DNA of 64,000 nt from Sphaerisporangium melleum (GTDB lineage Bacteria > Actinomycetota > Actinomycetes > Streptosporangiales > Streptosporangiaceae), in NCBI RefSeq assembly GCF_014646695.1, contig NZ_BMNT01000016.1:110663-174662 (forward strand). Reading direction: 5' to 3'. The translations under genes were made by a program, and so were the position numbers. Shown one piece after another: positions 56,077 to 64,000 of this stretch. Under the pieces are notes generated by a model. The model was not told where the DNA came from. It was given only the letters and a program-made list of their open reading frames with translations, and did not search any database. Each line of letters begins with the position of its first letter. The first letter of the stretch is position 1.

Positions 56077-57078
56077 ATGACCACCGCCGCGCATTCGCTC
56101 CTTCCCCGCACCGTGCTGGGCGGAGCTCTGAACGTCCCGGTCATCGGGCTCGGCTGCATGGGCATGGCCGAGTTCTACGGCGCACCGGACGAGGCCGAGT
56201 CCATCCGGACCATCCACGGAGCCCTGGAAAGGGGCATGAACTTCCTCGACACCGCGGACATGTACGGTGCCGGTCTGAGCGAGGAGATCGTCGGCAAGGG
56301 ACTACGCGGTGGCCGCCGCGAGCGGGTCGTGCTGGCCACCAAGTGCGGCCTCATCCGCACGCCGGACGGCGTCCGGCTGGACGGCAGCCCCCGGCACATC
56401 CGCCAGGCGGTCGAGGCGAGCCTACGGCGGCTCGGCACCGACCACATCGACCTGTACTACCTGCACCGCGTCGATCCGGCCGTCCCGGTAGAGGAGTCGG
56501 TGGCGGCCATGGCCGAACTCGTCGAGGCGGGCAAGGTACGTCACCTCGGGTTGTCGGAGGCCGGCTCCGCGTCGATCAGGAAGGCCCACGCGGTGCACCC
56601 GATCACCGCCGTCCAGACCGAGTACTCCCTCGCCAGCCGGACCCCCGAGCGTTCGGTCCTGCCCACGGTGCGGGAACTGGGGATCGGTTTCGTGGCCTGG
56701 GGGCCGTTCAGCCGGGGCCTGCTGTCCGGGACGATCAGGCCGGGAGCCGATCTGGCACCCGACGACATGCGCCGGGGCCTTCCGCGGTTCCAGGGGGACA
56801 ACCTCCGGCGCAACGCCGCCCTTGTGGCGCGGATCGAGGAACTGGCCGCGGAGGAGGGGTGCTCCCTCGCCCAGCTCGCCCTCGCCTGGCTGGTCGCGCA
56901 GGGCGTCGTACCGATCCCGGGCGCGCAGACCGTCACGCACATGGCGGAGAACGCCGCCGCCGGAGGCGTATCCCTCACGCCGAATGCCCTGCGCCGGCTG
57001 GACGAACTCGTCCCCTCCGGAGCCTTCTCCGGCGATCGCTTCCCGCCGCACCTGCTCGCCATGGTCGAGGAGGACTGA
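56077..57078 (+). CDS. Aldo/keto reductase
   Basis: This 333-residue (beta/alpha)8 reductase has the catalytic tetrad in DTADMYGAG (Asp and Tyr), LATKCG (Lys) and YYLHRVD (His). The C-terminal cofactor region [25 protein letters not shown] contacts NADPH. It belongs to the YajO/AKR13-like group, acting on aldehydes and small ketones. ATG 56077 follows AGGGAG. It is transcribed alone, away from the LuxR-type operon, and ends before a strong terminator. Its substrate cannot be given. Confidence 0.92.
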   Translation: MTTAAHSLLPRTVLGGALNVPVIGLGCMGMAEFYGAPDEAESIRTIHGALERGMNFLDTADMYGAGLSEEIVGKGLRGGRRERVVLATKCGLIRTPDGVRLDGSPRHIRQAVEASLRRLGTDHIDLYYLHRVDPAVPVEESVAAMAELVEAGKVRHLGLSEAGSASIRKAHAVHPITAVQTEYSLASRTPERSVLPTVRELGIGFVAWGPFSRGLLSGTIRPGADLAPDDMRRGLPRFQGDNLRRNAALVARIEELAAEEGCSLAQLALAWLVAQGVVPIPGAQTVTHMAENAAAGGVSLTPNALRRLDELVPSGAFSGDRFPPHLLAMVEED

Positions 57079-57121
57079 CCCCGCCCGCACCCGGGCGGGC
57101 GACGCCCTCCCACAGAAGATC

Positions 57122-57154
57122 AAAGGCCGCTTCCCCGAAAGGGAAGCGGCCTTT
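57122..57154. terminator. Strong bidirectional hairpin terminator
   Basis: A perfect 14-bp stem (57122-57135 with 57141-57154) and a CGAAA loop lie between the convergent reductase gene and tRNA-Val. A-rich and T-rich stem ends provide a short U run in both directions. Confidence 0.92.
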
Positions 57155-57158
57155 GACG

Positions 57159-57233
57159 TGGTGGGCGATACTGGGATCGAACCAGTGACCTCTTCGGTGT
57201 GAACGAAGCGCTCTCCCGCTGAGCTAATCGCCC
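57159..57233 (-). tRNA. tRNA-Val (anticodon CAC)
   Basis: The reverse complement folds into a cloverleaf. The acceptor GGGCGAT pairs with ATCGCCC, a D-loop AGCTCAGCGGGAGAGC follows, the anticodon stem-loop is CTTCG-TTCACAC-CGAAG, and the T-arm contains GGTTCGATCC. The loop places CAC at 34-36, reading GTG codons. A 3' CCA is encoded at 57161-57159. Confidence 0.97.
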
Positions 57234-57681
57234 TCCTGCTCGTCGGCCCGGCCTCGCTGGGAGGCCCTGCCGACGTGGAAAACCATACCCCACTCCGGGG
57301 GGTGCTGGCGAAGCGGAGCGGAGATCCGATCACGAAAGGTTCCCGGGAGTACGGCGGCGCGGCCCCCTGTTGTCATAGCATCGTCATGCCCCATACTCAT
57401 CCGAATCGCACCACTTATGATCTTTACTCAGACTCACCCGCAGATGCCCAGTAGGACGGCAGGACGACAGCTAAAACCCTCGCAAACACGCACCTCTAAG
57501 CGATGTTTGACCAGGTAGAGGCGCAAATGTCGCGCTGTGATATGCGTTACAGAAGGCCCCGGGAGCGGAATCTCTCCTGCAGGTCTCTTCGTTCCGCAGA
57601 CACAGCTCCGAGCGAAGTCCTTCGAAGCACCGCGACCCAAGCCCCGCGCAGGGGACCCACCGACGAAAGGCATGGCTGACG
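57234..57681. other. Intergenic region upstream of ssgB, lower in GC
   Basis: No gene is convincing in about 450 bp. The stretch 57360-57560 is markedly less GC-rich than the rest of the window. TTGTCA at 57370-57375 and CATACT at 57392-57397, 16 bp apart, form a possible rightward promoter with a long leader before ssgB. Short leftward frames here lack ribosome sites. The tRNA-Val promoter lies at the left end, where TATGGT-like sequence is present on the reverse strand. Confidence 0.45.
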
Positions 57682-58095
57682 ATGAACGCCACCGTCTCTG
57701 CCGAGCTGGGCCTTCGACTTGTGGTCCCCGACCGTACGACCGTCCCCCTGCTCGCCGGCCTGAGCTACACGGCCGATGACCCGTACGCCATCAGGATGGC
57801 CTTCCACGTGGGGAACGACGAACCGGTCGAGTGGATCTTCGCCCGCGAGCTGCTCACCGTCGGCATCGTCCGGCGGGTGGGCGACGGCGACGTCCAGGTA
57901 TGGCCGGCCCGCACCGACGGCGAGCGCACGCTGAACATCAGCCTGACCTCGCCCTTCGGGCAGGCGCTGTTCGAGGTGCCGCTGCCGCCGCTGACCGAGT
58001 TCCTGCACCGCACCTACGAGCTGGTGTCCGCCGGCCGCGAGACCGACTTCATGGACCTGGACGAGGAGCTCACCAACATGCTGTGGAGTTCCTGA
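57682..58095 (+). CDS. ssgB: SsgB-type sporulation and cell-division activator
   Basis: This 137-residue SsgA-like protein aligns along its whole length with SsgB: an opening LGLRLVVPDRTTVPLLAGLSY, the DPYAIRMAFHVG and VEWIFARELL segments, then GDVQVWPAR and a Leu-rich C terminus. SsgB recruits FtsZ to future septum sites in sporulating aerial hyphae, and it is the most conserved SALP among morphologically complex actinomycetes. Its presence places the organism in that group. The start ATG 57682 has a distant AAAGG only. The gene stands alone. Confidence 0.92.
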   Translation: MNATVSAELGLRLVVPDRTTVPLLAGLSYTADDPYAIRMAFHVGNDEPVEWIFARELLTVGIVRRVGDGDVQVWPARTDGERTLNISLTSPFGQALFEVPLPPLTEFLHRTYELVSAGRETDFMDLDEELTNMLWSS

Positions 58096-58137
58096 CCACC
58101 CCGGTCCCCGCCGGCCACTGCTTCCACAGGCCCGCGG

Positions 58138-58809
58138 CTACGCCTTTCCGGCCAGCCGCCGCATCCGGAGGATCTCCACCCGCTGGCCCGAGGCCATGTC
58201 CTGGGCGAGTTTGCGTAGGATCTGGTCGGTGCCGCCCGCCAGTTCCTCCCCCGCCATCTTCACGGCCCCCTCGTGGTGCCTGATCATCAGGCGCAGGAAC
58301 AGCGCGTCGAAGGCCGTCCCGCGTGCGGAGCGCAACGCGTTCATCTCGGCGAGGCTCGCCATGCCGTAACCCTCACCCCCGGCTCCCCGTCCGTCATGGC
58401 CGTCGGCCGGCGCGCGGCCGAGCGCGCGCAGCCAGCGCGTCATCACCTCGATCTCGGGGCGCTGGGCCACCGAGATCCGCTCGGCGAGCCCCCTGACGCC
58501 GGGGTCGGCGGCCCGCGAGGGGGCGAGTCCGGCCATCTCCAGGGCCTGCCGGTGGTGGGGGACCATACGCTCGGTGAAGCGCACGTCCGCCGCGCTCGGG
58601 GCCGCCTTGGTCCGGCCGGGCCGCTCCCCCGGGCCGGCGGTGCGTCCCGCGTCCCCGGGCGCCCCGGGCACGATGACCGGGGCTCCGGCGTCGGCCGTGG
58701 GCGCTTCAGGCCGTGCCGCCCCGTCGCCCGTGCAGCCGGCCAGCGTGGAAGCCGTCCCGGATACCAGCACAACCGTTACCCAAACCGCGGACAATCGGCG
58801 TCGGATCGA
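58138..58809 (-). CDS. DUF305 lipoprotein
   Basis: This 223-residue protein has a signal peptide with a lipobox (STLAGC, Cys near residue 25), a Pro/Ala-rich linker and a DUF305 ferritin-like four-helix domain. The paired His motifs ERMVPHHRQALEMA and RLMIRHHEGAVKMA are typical and probably bind metal. It should be anchored to the outer face of the membrane. ATG 58809 is taken because it starts directly before the Arg-rich n-region; an ATG four codons upstream is also possible. It is divergent from an LVIVD-repeat lipoprotein, and the two may work together. Confidence 0.9.
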   Translation of the reverse strand, partial: SIRRRLSAVWVTVVLVSGTASTLAGCTGDGAARPEAPTADAGAPVIVPGAPGDAGRTAGPGERPGRTKAAPSAADVRFTERMVPHHRQALEMAGLAPSRAADPGVRGLAERISVAQRPEIEVMTRWLRALGRAPADGHDGRGAGGEGYGMASLAEMNALRSARGTAFDALFLRLMIRHHEGAVKMAGEELAGGTDQILRKLAQDMASGQRVEILRMRRLAGKA

Positions 58810-58865
58810 CATAGCTTCCATACTGGGACACGTTTCCATATGCGACACCAACCACGGGGGGCATT

Positions 58866-60290
58866 GTGCGCAGGCGGCGGATCGGCATGTTCGCGTCCAT
58901 GATGGGCGCGGTCCTGCTTCTGGGAGGATGCGCCGGCAACCCGGCGACCCGGTCCCCCGCCACCTCGGGCGACGTCCCCACCGCGACCGCGGCCTCCGCC
59001 CCGCCGGAGACCGCCCGCCGCAGCCCGAACGCCAAGCCCGTGGCGCACGTACCGCTGTCGGGGCCGTTCGGCGGCGAGGAGGCGTGGGGCACCGACCTGG
59101 CCTTCCAGGGGAACTACGCCTTCGTCGGCAACTACGAGGGCTTCACCGTCCACGACATCAGCGACCCGGTCAAGCCGAAGATCGTGACCCGGGTGGTGTG
59201 CCCGGGCGGGCAGAACGACATCTCGGTCACCGGCAACCTGCTGTTCCTGTCGGTGGACGACCCGCGGGACGGCAACACCTGCGACAGCCGGCCCAGTGAC
59301 GACCCGTTCGGCGGCTGGGAGGGGGTCCGGATCTTCGACATCTCCGACAAGACCCATCCGCGCTACGTGAAGTCGCTGGCCACCGCCTGCGGGTCGCACA
59401 CCCACACGCTGGTGCCGGGCAAGGACGCCTCCACGGTCTACCTGTACGTCTCGTCGTTCGGCCCCGACGAGAACTCCCAGACCTGCAAGCCGCCGCACGA
59501 CTCGATCGCGATCGTCGAGGTCCCGGTCGCCGCCCCCGCGCAGGCGAAGATCGTCGCCCAGCCGGTGCTGTTCACCGACGGCGCGGCCGACGACGACTCC
59601 ACGCCCGGCGCGACCAGCGGCTGCCACGACATCACGGTGTACCCGGAGAAGAACCTGGCGGCGGGCGCGTGCCTGGGCAACGGCATCCTGATGGACATCT
59701 CCGACCCGGTGCGGCCCAAGGTGCTGCAGCAGGTCACCGACGCGGAGAACTTCTCGATCTGGCACTCGGCGACGTTCAGCAACGACGGCACCCGGGTGAT
59801 CTTCTCCGACGAGCTCGGCGGCGGCGTGGCCCCGGCGTGCGACGCCAAGACCGGGCCGAAGCGGGGAGCGGACGCCGTGTACGACATCACCGGCGACCAT
59901 AAGCTCCGGCGCCGGGGGTTCTTCAAGATCCCGAGATACCAGACGGCGACCGAGAACTGCGTCGCGCACAACGGCTCGCTGCTCCCGGTCCCCGGTAAGA
60001 CGATCCTGGTGCAGGCGTGGTACCAGGGCGGGGTGTCGGTGGTGGACTTCACCGACCCCGACCACCCCAAGGAGATCGCCTACGTCGACCCGGCGCCGCT
60101 CAGCGGTGCGGACGAGGAGCCCAAACTGGGCGGGTCGTGGTCGGCGTACTACTACAACGGCTACATCTACTCCAGCGACATCACCCGGGGCCTGGACGTC
60201 ATCGCGATCGACGATCCGCTGACCGATCCGGCCAAGCAGGTCAAGCTGACCGAGCTGAACGCCCAGACCCAGGTGTCCTACCCCGAGTGA
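58866..60290 (+). CDS. LVIVD-repeat lipoprotein (beta-propeller-like)
   Basis: This 474-residue exported protein begins with a signal peptide ending in a lipobox (LLLGGCAG, Cys near residue 21). About seven LVIVD-type repeats follow, each with a DISDPxxPK-like turn: DISDPVKPK, DISDKTHPR, DISDPVRPK and DFTDPDHPK. Such repeats form a propeller of unknown function. Several Cys (CPGG, NTCDS, TACGS, SGCHD) may form disulfides outside the cell. The GTG start follows GGGGGG. The gene is divergent from the DUF305 lipoprotein with 56 bp between. Confidence 0.92.
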   Translation: MRRRRIGMFASMMGAVLLLGGCAGNPATRSPATSGDVPTATAASAPPETARRSPNAKPVAHVPLSGPFGGEEAWGTDLAFQGNYAFVGNYEGFTVHDISDPVKPKIVTRVVCPGGQNDISVTGNLLFLSVDDPRDGNTCDSRPSDDPFGGWEGVRIFDISDKTHPRYVKSLATACGSHTHTLVPGKDASTVYLYVSSFGPDENSQTCKPPHDSIAIVEVPVAAPAQAKIVAQPVLFTDGAADDDSTPGATSGCHDITVYPEKNLAAGACLGNGILMDISDPVRPKVLQQVTDAENFSIWHSATFSNDGTRVIFSDELGGGVAPACDAKTGPKRGADAVYDITGDHKLRRRGFFKIPRYQTATENCVAHNGSLLPVPGKTILVQAWYQGGVSVVDFTDPDHPKEIAYVDPAPLSGADEEPKLGGSWSAYYYNGYIYSSDITRGLDVIAIDDPLTDPAKQVKLTELNAQTQVSYPE

Positions 60291-60300
60291 CCAGAGGAGA

Positions 60301-61131
60301 TCAGGGGTCGATGTCGGCGGCGCTGCGCTCGGCGAAGACGCGCATGGCCTTGGCGGTGACCGGGCCCGGCGCGGCCGGGAGCACGGTGTCGTCCACCAGG
60401 CGGATCGGCTGGACGTCACGGGTGGTGGAGGTCAGGAACGCCTCCTCGGCCTCCTTCAGCACCGACAGGGGCACATCGGCCTCGACGCCGCCGTGCCACT
60501 CGAGCACGAGCGCCCGCGTGACGCCGGCCAGGCAGCCGGACTCCAGGGTCGGGGTGATCAGCGTGCCGTCGCGGACGATGAAGATGTTGCTGCCGGTGCC
60601 CTCGCACAGGTCGCCCGCCAGGTTGCCGAAGATGGCCTCCTGGCCGCCGCGCTCCTTGGCATAGGCCAGGGCCTTGGCGTTGTCGCCGTAGGAGGTGCTC
60701 TTGATGCCGGCCAGCGCACCGCGCTCGTTGCGCGGCCACGGCACCACGGTGACGGCGGCGCTCTCGGGGAACGGGGCCTGGGCGCCGACGATGACGACGG
60801 AGGTGGTGCCCTGGTTGCCGCGGTCGGAGCCGAGCGGGCCGTTGCCGCTGGTGTAGGTCACGCGGATGCGGCCGAGCGGCCAGGGCGGGGCGGCGGCCAG
60901 GCAGGCGCGCACCCCGTCCGCGATGGCGTCCAGGTCCGGCTCGGGCAGGCCGAGCCGCTCGGCCGACAGCTTCAGCCGGTCGAGGTGCCGGGTGAGGGCG
61001 AACGAAGCGCCGTTCATGCACTTGATCGTCTCGAACACGCCGTCGCCGACCATCAGCCCGTGGTCGAAGACGGAAACGCTGGCCTGTGCGGGATCGAGCA
61101 GCTCCCCGTTGACCCAGACCGGAACGTTCAT
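60301..61131 (-). CDS. pabC: Aminodeoxychorismate lyase-like class IV aminotransferase
   Basis: This 276-residue PLP enzyme of fold type IV has the PLP Lys in IKSTSYGDN, the early FDHGLMVGDGVFETIK and the phosphate-binding EGTGSNIF. Placement directly after a pabB-type gene supports 4-amino-4-deoxychorismate lyase (p-aminobenzoate synthesis for folate); a branched-chain or D-amino-acid aminotransferase is the alternative. ATG 61131 follows GGAG. It ends 10 bp from the convergent LVIVD gene. Confidence 0.87.
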   Translation of the reverse strand: MNVPVWVNGELLDPAQASVSVFDHGLMVGDGVFETIKCMNGASFALTRHLDRLKLSAERLGLPEPDLDAIADGVRACLAAAPPWPLGRIRVTYTSGNGPLGSDRGNQGTTSVVIVGAQAPFPESAAVTVVPWPRNERGALAGIKSTSYGDNAKALAYAKERGGQEAIFGNLAGDLCEGTGSNIFIVRDGTLITPTLESGCLAGVTRALVLEWHGGVEADVPLSVLKEAEEAFLTSTTRDVQPIRLVDDTVLPAAPGPVTAKAMRVFAERSAADIDP

Positions 61132-61172
61132 CTGTCGCATCTCCATTCTCACTTGATGGGGCCGCGCTCCCG

Positions 61173-62162
61173 TCAGGCTCTCCCGGAGGCGAGCGCGACG
61201 AGGCGGGAAGCCTTCAGCTCGGTCTCCCGCCACTCGCGCCGCGGATCGGAGCCCCAGGTGATCCCGGCTCCCGTGCCGAAACGGAGGAGGTCATGCTCGA
61301 CCCAGAACGTGCGGATGCCCACGGCCAGCGCGGCCCGCCGGCGGTCGGCGTCGACCCAGCCCACTGCCCCACAGTACGGCCCCCGGGGCTCTGGTTCGAG
61401 TTCATTGATGATACGAACCGCCGAGGACTTGGGCGCGCCGGTGACCGAGCCGGGAGGGAAGGTCGCGGCGAACAGCTCCGGCCACCCCTGTCCCGGCGCG
61501 AGTTCGGTCCGGACGATGGAGACCAGGTGGACCAGGCCGGGGTGCTCCTCGACCCGGCACAGGGCGGGAACCGTGACCGAGCCCACACGGGCGACCCGGC
61601 CGAGGTCGTTGCGCACCAGGTCGACGATCATCACGTTCTCGGCGCGGTCCTTGTCCAGCAGGTCGGCGGCGGTGGCGCCGGTCCCCTTGATCGGGCCGGA
61701 CTCCACGACGTCCCCCTCGCGCGCGAGGTAGAGCTCCGGGGAGGCCGACACCACCGACAGCCCGGGCAGCCGGATGGTGGCCGCGTAGGGGGCGGGGTTG
61801 CCGCGGGCCAGCCGATGGGCCAGGACGAGAGGGTCGGAGCCGGCGGGCAGCCCGGCGGTGAGCACCCGGCACAGGTTGGCCTGGTACACCTCGCCCCGCC
61901 CGATGTGCTCACGGATCCGCTGGACGCGCTCCTCATACCCCTGCCGGTCCAGCGAGCTGGTCCACGACAGGGACGCGGGCCAGGGGCCGGTCGGCTCGGG
62001 CAGCGCCGCCGGCCGCACGTGGTCGAAGCGGGCGCAGGTGACCTTGCCTTCGTAGCCGACCACGACGGCCCACCACCCCGTCCCGTCCAGGACGCCGAGG
62101 TCGGTGGTCACCTCGCGCAGGCCGGTGGCCAGCAGCCCGGCGACATGGGCGAAGTACACCAT
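61173..62162 (-). CDS. pabB: Aminodeoxychorismate synthase component I-like protein
   Basis: This 329-residue chorismate-binding enzyme contains PIKGTG, in which the Lys distinguishes PabB-type from anthranilate synthases. IVDLVRNDLGRV and FPPGSVTGAPKSSA are also present, near the C terminus with GITWGSDP. It lacks most of the N-terminal 120 residues found in longer PabB/TrpE proteins, so it is a short form. No glutamine amidotransferase gene is adjacent; ammonia or a distant PabA would be needed. It is 41 bp upstream of the pabC gene and probably co-transcribed. Confidence 0.88.
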   Translation of the reverse strand: MVYFAHVAGLLATGLREVTTDLGVLDGTGWWAVVVGYEGKVTCARFDHVRPAALPEPTGPWPASLSWTSSLDRQGYEERVQRIREHIGRGEVYQANLCRVLTAGLPAGSDPLVLAHRLARGNPAPYAATIRLPGLSVVSASPELYLAREGDVVESGPIKGTGATAADLLDKDRAENVMIVDLVRNDLGRVARVGSVTVPALCRVEEHPGLVHLVSIVRTELAPGQGWPELFAATFPPGSVTGAPKSSAVRIINELEPEPRGPYCGAVGWVDADRRRAALAVGIRTFWVEHDLLRFGTGAGITWGSDPRREWRETELKASRLVALASGRA

Positions 62163-62223
62163 CGCATTCTCCCGCGCGGACGGCCGCCCGTGCCGGGCGG
62201 GCGGATGGTACGGGCCCCGGCGG

Positions 62224-63771
62224 TCAGGCCAGTGGCCCGGTGATCGACTCGGCGGCGGCCACGACGGCGCCGGAGGCCACCAGGCGGGTCACCGCCTCGA
62301 TCTCGGGGGCCAGGAACCGGTCGGGTCCCGGCCCGGCGACCTCCTGGCGCAGGGCGTCGACGACGGCGCCGGTCGCGGGAGCGGGGGTCAGCGGGCGGCG
62401 CAGGTCGAGGGCGCGGGCCGCGGTGAGGACCTCGACGGCCAGCACCCTGGTGAGTCCGTCGATCGCCCGGCGCAGCTTGCGGGCGGCGGACCAGCCCATG
62501 GAGACGTGGTCCTCCTGCATGGCCGAGCTGGGGATGGAGTCCACGCTGGCGGGCACGGCCAGGCGCTTGAGCTCCGACACGATGGCCGCCTGGGTGTACT
62601 GGGCGATCATGTGCCCGGAGTCGACGCCCGGGTCGTCGGCGAGGAACGCCGGCAGGCCGTGGCTGCGGGCGACGTCCAGCATGCGGTCGGTGCGCCGCTC
62701 GGCCATCGAGGCGACGTCGGCCACGGCGATCGCGAGGAAGTCCAGCACGTACCCGACGGGAGCGCCGTGGAAGTTGCCGTTGGACTCCACCCGGCCGTCG
62801 GCGAGCACCACGGGGTTGTCGACGGCGGAGGCCAGCTCGCGCCCGGCCACGGTGGCGGCGTGCGCGAGGGTGTCCCGCGCGGCGCCGGCGACCTGCGGGG
62901 CGCAGCGCAGCGAGTAGGCGTCCTGGACGCGGGTGCAGGAGTCGTCCCGGTGCGAGGCCATGACGCCCGAGCCGGCCAGCAGGGCGCGCAGGTTGGCGGC
63001 GGAGGCGGCCTGCCCGGGGTGGGGGCGCAGCGCCTGCAGCTCGGCGGCGAACACCCGGTCGGTGCCGAGCAGGGCCTCCACGCTCATCGCCGCGCCGATG
63101 TCGGCGGCCTTGAGCAGGCGGGTGAGGTCGTCCAGCGCGAGCACGAGCATGCCGAGCATGCCGTCGGTGCCGTTGATCAGGGCGAGGCCCTCCTTGGCGG
63201 CGAGCTCGACCGGCTCCAGACCGGCCCGCTTGAGCGCCTCGGCGGCGGCCTGCCGCTCGCCGTCCCGGTCACGCACCTGGCCTTCCCCCATCAGGGCGAG
63301 CGCGACGTGGGAGAGCGGGGCCAGATCGCCGGAGCAGCCGAGGCTGCCGTACTCGTGGACGACCGGGGTGATCCCGGCGCTGATCATGCCGGCGAGGGTC
63401 TGGGCGGTGGACGGGCGCACGCCCGTGTGCCCGGTGGCCAGGGTGTGCAGGCGCAGCAGCATCATCGCCCGGACGACCTCGGTCTCCACCTCGGGGCCCG
63501 ATCCGGCGGCGTGTGAGCGCACCAGGGACCGCTGAAGCCGCGCGCGCAGCGCCGGATCGATGTGCCGGGTGGCCAGCGCCCCGAAGCCGGTCGAGACGCC
63601 GTAGGCCGGCACGGGGCTCGCGGCCAGCTCGTCGACGCGCGCCCGTGCCCCGGTCATCGCCGCGATCGCCCGATCGCTCAGCCGGACGGCGGCGCCGCCC
63701 CGGGCGACGTCGATGACCTCGGCGAAGCTCAGCGGCTCCGGGCCGATCTCCACGACCTCGTTGTCGCGCAT
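62224..63771 (-). CDS. hutH: Histidine ammonia-lyase
   Basis: This 515-residue enzyme converts histidine to urocanate and ammonia. The conserved N half (YGVSTGFGAL), the MIO region GSLGCSGDLAPLSH near residue 147, and the substrate loop SSAMQEDHVSMG in the C half are present. The MIO tripeptide is Cys-Ser-Gly where most ammonia-lyases have Ala-Ser-Gly. ATG 63771 follows GAGAG by 8 nt; the frame extends 13 codons upstream. No other hut genes are adjacent. Confidence 0.93.
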   Translation of the reverse strand: MRDNEVVEIGPEPLSFAEVIDVARGGAAVRLSDRAIAAMTGARARVDELAASPVPAYGVSTGFGALATRHIDPALRARLQRSLVRSHAAGSGPEVETEVVRAMMLLRLHTLATGHTGVRPSTAQTLAGMISAGITPVVHEYGSLGCSGDLAPLSHVALALMGEGQVRDRDGERQAAAEALKRAGLEPVELAAKEGLALINGTDGMLGMLVLALDDLTRLLKAADIGAAMSVEALLGTDRVFAAELQALRPHPGQAASAANLRALLAGSGVMASHRDDSCTRVQDAYSLRCAPQVAGAARDTLAHAATVAGRELASAVDNPVVLADGRVESNGNFHGAPVGYVLDFLAIAVADVASMAERRTDRMLDVARSHGLPAFLADDPGVDSGHMIAQYTQAAIVSELKRLAVPASVDSIPSSAMQEDHVSMGWSAARKLRRAIDGLTRVLAVEVLTAARALDLRRPLTPAPATGAVVDALRQEVAGPGPDRFLAPEIEAVTRLVASGAVVAAAESITGPLA

Positions 63772-63860
63772 TGGTGTCACTCTCTCGCTCAGGTAACTGG
63801 CGTATTGCATGTTAGCCCCTTACAGGGCGGGCGATGCCGCCGGGACCGGGGCGCTCCGGT

Positions 63861-63890
63861 TTGGGGAGTCGGCCCGGGATTCGCTAGAGT
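63861..63890 (+). promoter_or_regulatory. Probable promoter of tRNA-Gly
   Basis: TTGGGG (63861-63866) and TAGAGT (63885-63890) are separated by 18 bp and lie 36 bp upstream of the tRNA start, a normal housekeeping sigma arrangement. Confidence 0.55.
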
Positions 63891-63926
63891 TCTCTGCGTG
63901 AGGCCGGGTGTTCACCGGCCGATCAC

Positions 63927-63999
63927 GCGGACGTGGCTCAGCTGGTAGAGCATCACCTTGCCAAGGTGAGGGTCGCGGGTTCGAATCCCGTCGTCCGCT
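63927..63999 (+). tRNA. tRNA-Gly (anticodon GCC)
   Basis: The 73 bases fold as a cloverleaf. The acceptor GCGGACG pairs with CGTCCGC, the D-arm is GCTCAGCTGGTAGAGC, the anticodon stem-loop is TCACC-TTGCCAA-GGTGA, and the T-arm contains GGTTCGAATCC. The discriminator base is T, as usual for glycine. The window ends one base later, so an encoded CCA cannot be judged. Confidence 0.96.
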
Positions 64000-64000
64000 C

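Noticed and set aside
57434..57692. Two overlapping leftward frames of 73-79 codons upstream of ssgB
   Set aside because: They have no ribosome sites, the two frames compete, and the region is better explained as the ssgB leader and promoter region.

Overview
The window is very GC-rich DNA from a filamentous actinomycete. The evidence is the codon bias, IdeR/DmdR1-type iron boxes, an SsgB sporulation protein, AfsA/SARP-type regulatory genes and leaderless promoters. Streptomyces or a Streptosporangiaceae/Thermomonosporaceae relative would fit; the sequence alone does not settle the genus.

Region 1 (1-19.3 kb) is a hydroxamate siderophore locus. A giant leftward NRPS gene of at least 4,683 codons, cut by the left edge, encodes A-MT-PCP / C-A-PCP / C-A-MT-PCP / C-A-PCP. 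Adenylation pocket residues read by eye predict Ser for module 2 and N5-hydroxyornithine for module 3; modules 1 and 3 carry N-methyltransferase insertions. A divergent promoter with two iron boxes separates it from a FecCD/FecCD/FecE importer. A leftward SIP reductase and formyltransferase operon with its own iron box completes the locus. The likely product is a formylated, N-methylated hydroxyornithine/serine peptide.

Region 2 (19.3-31.1 kb) is mixed accessory DNA: TetR plus flavin monooxygenase, a SHOCT-like small protein, DoxX, a decayed patch (out-of-frame GntR/HEAT fragment beside an in-frame permease/solute-binding-protein chimera), GNAT, an orphan ABC-2-like membrane protein facing an orphan response regulator, an MFS pump and an AraC regulator.

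Region 3 (31.3-49.5 kb) looks like an unrecognised small-molecule cluster. A SARP-ATPase regulator lacking its usual C-terminal domain abuts a seven-gene leftward operon: ketosynthase, fused CoA-transferase, KAS III, HAD phosphatase, AfsA-like synthase, SDR, carboxyltransferase. A second leftward operon (SDR lacking Tyr/Lys, MFS, bicovalent FAD oxidase) and a rightward set (phosphotriesterase-like lactonase, cupin, SDR) with an XRE/MmyB-type regulator follow. AfsA plus HAD phosphatase plus a dedicated beta-ketoacyl supply suggests a gamma-butyrolactone, butenolide or alkylfuran product; the lactonase could act on such a product.

Region 4 (50.3-57.1 kb) is a leftward operon of a LuxR regulator with a degenerate receiver, FAD monooxygenase, SDR, APH-type kinase and acyl-CoA dehydrogenase, followed by a rightward aldo/keto reductase. 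The kinase/dehydrogenase pair matches the arrangement known for 4-hydroxyacyl-CoA catabolism.

Region 5 (57.1-64 kb) looks like chromosomal core: tRNA-Val(CAC), ssgB, a DUF305 lipoprotein divergent from an LVIVD lipoprotein, pabC, pabB, hutH and tRNA-Gly(GCC).
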